From NCBI RefSeq assembly GCF_009651005.1, contig NZ_WHVW01000003.1:1-64000 (forward strand): 64,000 nucleotides of DNA, read 5' to 3'. The notes under the pieces are model-generated. The model searched no databases and was not told the DNA's origin. It saw only the letters and a list, made by a program, of their open reading frames with translations. A program made the translations under genes and the position numbers. Numbering within the stretch: the first letter of the stretch is position 1; each line of letters begins with the position of its first letter. This DNA is from Sporosarcina obsidiansis. GTDB lineage: Bacteria; Bacillota; Bacilli; Bacillales_A; Planococcaceae. Positions 62,749 through 64,000 of the stretch are shown here, one piece after another.

Positions 62749-64000
62749 GTGAAACGATTTGTATACGTAATAAGCGTATTCTTAGGATTGTTCATTCTAA
62801 GTGCTTGTTCCAATGGAAGTGACAAAGAGGCAGATGCTTCGAAAGAAAAGAGTGACCCAAAAGCAGGCGGTACGATGGTCTATGCACGAGGCGCTGATTC
62901 AGTAGGACTTGATCCGATCAATATTACAGACGGTGAATCTATTCGAGTGACACATGCTATTTTCGAAACGTTATTTGAATATGATAAAGACTTACAATTA
63001 CAACCTAAATTAGCAGAATCTTATGAAACGAGTGAAGATGGATTAACGTGGACGCTCGCATTGAAAAAAGATGTGAAATTCCATGACGGTACCGACTTCA
63101 ATGCAGACGCTGTTGTGTTCAACTTTGAGCGTTGGATGGATCCAGACAATGAATATCATATTGGTGATTTCCCGTACTATCCATTTTTATATGGTGGATT
63201 TAAAGGAGACGAGGATCACAAAATCGATTATGTGAAAGCTGTAGATGAACATACAGTGGAAATCAAGCTGAAAGAGAAAATTGCACCGTTCATCAGCTAT
63301 TTGGCAATTCCTATGTTTGGGATGGCTAGTCCAACAGCGATTGAGCAGTATAATGAGCGATTCTTTGAAAATCCAGTTGGTACGGGACCGTTCAAATTTG
63401 ATAGCTGGACACGCAATGATAAAATTATCGTCAAAGCAAATGAAGACTACTATGTAGAAAATCAGCCGTTACTAGATCAAATTATTTTTACGGTCGTTCC
63501 CGATAACTCTGCACGATTGAATGTATTACTGAGTGGAGAAGCAGATTTCATTGACGGGATGAATCCGGAAGATGCGAAAACGGTAGAAGACGATGAAAAC
63601 CTGGAACTCGTCAAACGTCCAAGTTTTAATGAAGGCTTTATGGTCATGAACACACAGAAGGCGCCATTTGATGATGTGAAAGTTAGACAAGCGATCAATA
63701 TGGCGATTGACAAAAAGGCATTGGTCAATGGATTCTACAGTGGTTTTGCAGAAGTTGCGAAAAATCCTGTTCCACCTGCATTATGGGGCTATCACGATGA
63801 AATCGAGGACTACAAGTTTGACGTAGATACTGCGAAGGCCTTGCTTGCAGAGGCTGGCTATCCAGATGGATTCGAAACAGAAATTTGGACAATGAATAAT
63901 CCGCGTCCCTATCTTCCACAGCCAATGAAAACAGCAGAAGCGATTCAAGCTAATTTACAGGAAATTGGTATTGAAGCGAAAATTGTTACGTATGAATGGG
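62749..64000 (+). CDS. Peptide/nickel-type ABC transporter substrate-binding lipoprotein (partial)
   Basis: SBP_bac_5 (DppA/OppA) family receptor, open at the right edge of the window with 417 residues visible. GTG 62749 has AGAGGGGG upstream. The lipobox LSAC gives Cys20. The mature part shows family segments YARGADSVGLDPINITDGES, WTLALKKDVKFHDG, NPVGTGPFKFDSW and VRQAINMAIDKKALV. It imports oligopeptides or similar solutes for an ABC permease expected downstream. Whether it belongs with the ureide genes is unknown. Confidence 0.92.
   Translation, partial: MKRFVYVISVFLGLFILSACSNGSDKEADASKEKSDPKAGGTMVYARGADSVGLDPINITDGESIRVTHAIFETLFEYDKDLQLQPKLAESYETSEDGLTWTLALKKDVKFHDGTDFNADAVVFNFERWMDPDNEYHIGDFPYYPFLYGGFKGDEDHKIDYVKAVDEHTVEIKLKEKIAPFISYLAIPMFGMASPTAIEQYNERFFENPVGTGPFKFDSWTRNDKIIVKANEDYYVENQPLLDQIIFTVVPDNSARLNVLLSGEADFIDGMNPEDAKTVEDDENLELVKRPSFNEGFMVMNTQKAPFDDVKVRQAINMAIDKKALVNGFYSGFAEVAKNPVPPALWGYHDEIEDYKFDVDTAKALLAEAGYPDGFETEIWTMNNPRPYLPQPMKTAEAIQANLQEIGIEAKIVTYEW

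Noticed and set aside
1-64000. CRISPR arrays, prophage, insertion sequences, rRNA or tRNA genes
   Set aside because: No regularly spaced direct repeats with unique spacers, no transposase or integrase frames, and no tRNA/rRNA-like sequence were seen. The 21-bp array has no spacers.

Overview
The window looks like chromosome of a low-to-mid GC, endospore-forming Firmicute of the Planococcaceae, and a Sporosarcina-like genus fits best. The basis is strong Shine-Dalgarno (SD) sequences, frequent TTG/GTG starts, spore photoproduct lyase, a CotA-type multicopper oxidase, two DUF3992-like (endospore appendage type) proteins, a YoxD homologue, a lipoprotein cyclophilin and a complete C30 (staphyloxanthin-type) carotenoid operon. 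This is inference from gene content; no 16S rRNA, tRNA, CRISPR array, prophage or insertion sequence is visible.

Layout. 1-9.6 kb: housekeeping and stress genes (cyclophilin, TatD nuclease, NUDIX CoA-type hydrolase, short-chain dehydrogenase, Ohr peroxidase, DUF4317), a sigma factor/DUF4179 anti-sigma-type pair, and malate:quinone oxidoreductase with a structured leader. 9.8-16.2 kb: SLC13-type permease, an unusual ABC-ATPase-like/LytTR regulator next to an ABC exporter, a lone ECF S component and a polysaccharide deacetylase. 16.4-22 kb: crtN-crtM-crtP-crtQ-crtO pigment operon. 22-31.7 kb: TspO-like membrane protein, a NUDIX/DUF3427 chimera, a laccase with a cysteine-rich tail, YitT, a globin-sensor chemoreceptor with a zinc-binding CZB domain, SelO, and a regulator next to an AbgT transporter/M20 peptidase operon. 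34.8-38.7 kb: two ABC-2 modules under a YtrA-like GntR repressor with a clear operator. 38.8-43.9 kb: two DUF3992-like genes, splB, and an ABC-F gene broken by one in-frame stop behind an intact promoter and attenuator leader. 43.9-50.8 kb: patatin, DUF378, chemoreceptor with a SigmaD promoter, VWA lipoprotein, a 21-bp tandem array abutting a truncated DUF5643 gene, and pgeF.

50.8-54.8 kb encodes a four-gene operon (RpiR regulator, M20 deacylase, GNAT, enolase-superfamily racemase) that matches the known D- to L-amino-acid N-succinyl conversion pathway. 55.1-62.5 kb encodes an IclR regulator, a TRAP transporter, a PuuE-like polysaccharide-deacetylase-fold hydrolase, an allantoinase-like amidohydrolase and an allantoate-amidohydrolase-like enzyme, together read as a ureide (allantoin) uptake and degradation operon. 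The window ends inside a peptide-type ABC substrate-binding lipoprotein.

Recurring non-coding features are a family of related hairpin elements (about 9.59, 40.04 and 49.18 kb) and the seven-unit 21-bp array at 49.25-49.40 kb. Starts were chosen by SD position and often lie inside the longest open frame. Functional names rest on motif recognition by eye; no database search was possible.
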